This document shows, piece by piece, positions 62,972 to 64,000 of a stretch of DNA of 64,000 bases; position 1 is the first letter of the stretch, and every line of letters starts with the position of its first letter. The translations under genes and the position numbers were made by a program. Source of the stretch: Actinomycetes bacterium (GTDB lineage: Bacteria; Actinomycetota; Acidimicrobiia; Acidimicrobiales; Ilumatobacteraceae); contig JANXUF010000045.1 of the NCBI GenBank assembly GCA_025356335.1, forward strand, positions 1 to 64,000. Reading direction: 5' to 3'. The notes under the pieces were generated by a model. It was not told where the DNA came from. It saw nothing but the letters and a program-made list of their open reading frames with translations, and made no database searches.

Positions 62972-63009
62972 CGGCAGCCGCACCCACGTACTGCCGGTCC
63001 AACGTACTG

Positions 63010-64000
63010 TTAGACGCGTTCGATGATGGTGGCGGTTCCCATGCCACCGCCGGTGCACATCGTCACCAGTCCGGTCTGTTTGTCCTGGCGCTCGAGTTCG
63101 TCCAACAACGTGCCGATGAGCATGCCGCCGGTCGCTCCGATCGGGTGGCCGAGGGCCATGGCGCCACCGTTGACGTTGACCTTGTCCCACGGCACCCCCG
63201 TGTCGCGAAGGAACTTCAGCAGTACGGCGGCAAAGGCCTCGTTGACCTCGAACAGGTCGATGTCGGCAAATGTCATGCCGGCCTTGTTCAAACAGCGCTC
63301 GGCCGCCGGCCCCGGCGCCGTCAGCATGATGACCGGCTCGGTGCCGGCGACGGCGGTCATGACGATGCGGGCTCTCGGCTTCCACCCGTGCTCGTTGGCA
63401 TAGTCCGACGAGGCCACGAGGACGGCCGACGCGCCGTCGACCACGCCTGACGAGTTGCCGGCATGGTGGACGTGGTCGATGTGGTCGTATGCCGGATAGG
63501 CGAGCAGGGCCGTCTGGTCGAGCGACAGCGTCTGGCTCCCCGGAACGTGCGCTCCCATCTGCGCAAAGCTCGGCGCCAGTTTGGCGAGATCGGCAGCGGT
63601 CGTTCCGGCGCGGGGGAATTCATCGTGATCGAGGGCGAGTCGTCCGTCGTCGTGGTAGATCGGCACGAGCGCCCGTTCGAAGCGACCTTCGGTGATGGCG
63701 ATCTGGGCCCGCTCCTGGCTGTCTACGGCGAGCGCATCGAGTTCGTCCCGGTCGAAACCCTCGATCGTGGCGATGAGGTCGGCGGAGATGCCTTGGCCGA
63801 CCATGTTGTACTGGTCGCGTAGGTGCTGGTTGTTCGCCGTGAAGCCGTCGACGTGCATCGGTGCAGGCCGAGACATGCTCTCGACGCCGCCGCCGACGAC
63901 GAGATCCTGGAACCCGGCGCGGATGCCCATCGCCGCGAAGTTGACGGCCTGCTGACCCGATCCGCAGAAGCGGTTGAGCGTGACGCCAGGAGCATCGAGC
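63010..64000 (-). CDS. Acetyl-CoA acetyltransferase (thiolase), 5'-truncated by window
   Basis: The C-terminal 330 residues of a thiolase. The catalytic acyl-Cys lies in [18 protein letters not shown] near the window edge. The other active-site residues are His in [18 protein letters not shown] (NEAFA), [17 protein letters not shown] and the second Cys in [18 protein letters not shown]. The central loop [20 protein letters not shown] is family-typical. It degrades or condenses acyl-CoA in beta-oxidation or ketone metabolism. The gene continues beyond 64000; about 60 N-terminal residues are missing only because the window ends. Confidence 0.95.
   Translation of the reverse strand, partial: LDAPGVTLNRFCGSGQQAVNFAAMGIRAGFQDLVVGGGVESMSRPAPMHVDGFTANNQHLRDQYNMVGQGISADLIATIEGFDRDELDALAVDSQERAQIAITEGRFERALVPIYHDDGRLALDHDEFPRAGTTAADLAKLAPSFAQMGAHVPGSQTLSLDQTALLAYPAYDHIDHVHHAGNSSGVVDGASAVLVASSDYANEHGWKPRARIVMTAVAGTEPVIMLTAPGPAAERCLNKAGMTFADIDLFEVNEAFAAVLLKFLRDTGVPWDKVNVNGGAMALGHPIGATGGMLIGTLLDELERQDKQTGLVTMCTGGGMGTATIIERV

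Overview
This window reads as chromosomal DNA of a high-GC Gram-positive bacterium, most likely an actinomycete of the Acidimicrobiia type. The supporting features are several luciferase-like flavin monooxygenases, two MmpL-type exporters, lipoprotein solute-binding proteins with Thr/Ala/Gly-rich linkers, a DUF2510 protein, a DUF2142 protein, an AfsR-like regulator, ECF sigma factors with low-complexity partners, and dense operons with ATGA/GTGA stop-start overlaps. Placement below phylum is inference.

Layout. Positions 1-2957 are the edge of an integrated element: a decayed MazF-like toxin with its antitoxin, a frameshifted excisionase, a coupled pair of unknown small genes, and a tyrosine integrase beside the 3' end of tRNA-Leu(TAA). 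Positions 3.2-5.7 kb carry a GlsB/YeaQ membrane protein, an ASCH-domain protein and a secreted M23 peptidase. A complete IS1380-family element with imperfect inverted repeats and a TTAA target duplication occupies 6139-7822. Positions 7.9-11.6 kb are an operon of a xi-class thiol transferase and two flavin monooxygenases, followed by a dispersed repeat, a DUF2142 membrane protein, an HNH protein, and a TetR/MMPL operon with its likely operator.

Positions 18-31.9 kb hold an AlkB-like dioxygenase, an NMT1-type ABC importer with an oxidoreductase, a divergent LysR/EamA pair, a two-component system with a frameshifted kinase, a second MMPL exporter and a TetR/flavin-monooxygenase pair. Positions 32.0-40.75 kb are the most striking unit. 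There a peptide-type ABC importer (binding protein plus two permeases and two ATPases) is tightly coupled to an FGGY kinase and a PLP enzyme resembling sphingosine-1-phosphate lyase. Together they suggest import, phosphorylation and retro-aldol cleavage of an amino-alcohol-like compound.

Positions 40.9-53.4 kb carry a GNAT/DUF3995 pair, a VOC-YCII-ECF42 sigma cluster, a second copy of the dispersed repeat, a decayed histidine phosphatase, a large AfsR-like regulator, a flavin monooxygenase with OsmC, a methyltransferase, and an AlkB-like protein overlapping a conserved unknown protein. Positions 53.6-58.6 kb join a dicarboxylate (DASS) transporter, interrupted by a +1 frameshift, to succinate dehydrogenase/fumarate reductase subunits C, A and B. 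The right end has an aldo/keto reductase, an ECF sigma factor with a putative anti-sigma protein, a secreted low-complexity protein, a DoxX-like membrane protein and a thiolase cut by the window edge.

Five genes carry apparent reading-frame breaks (toxin, excisionase, histidine kinase, histidine phosphatase, DASS transporter). Two of these are explained by a single extra A, so assembly or read error is a real possibility. I saw no CRISPR array, rRNA or recognisable riboswitch.
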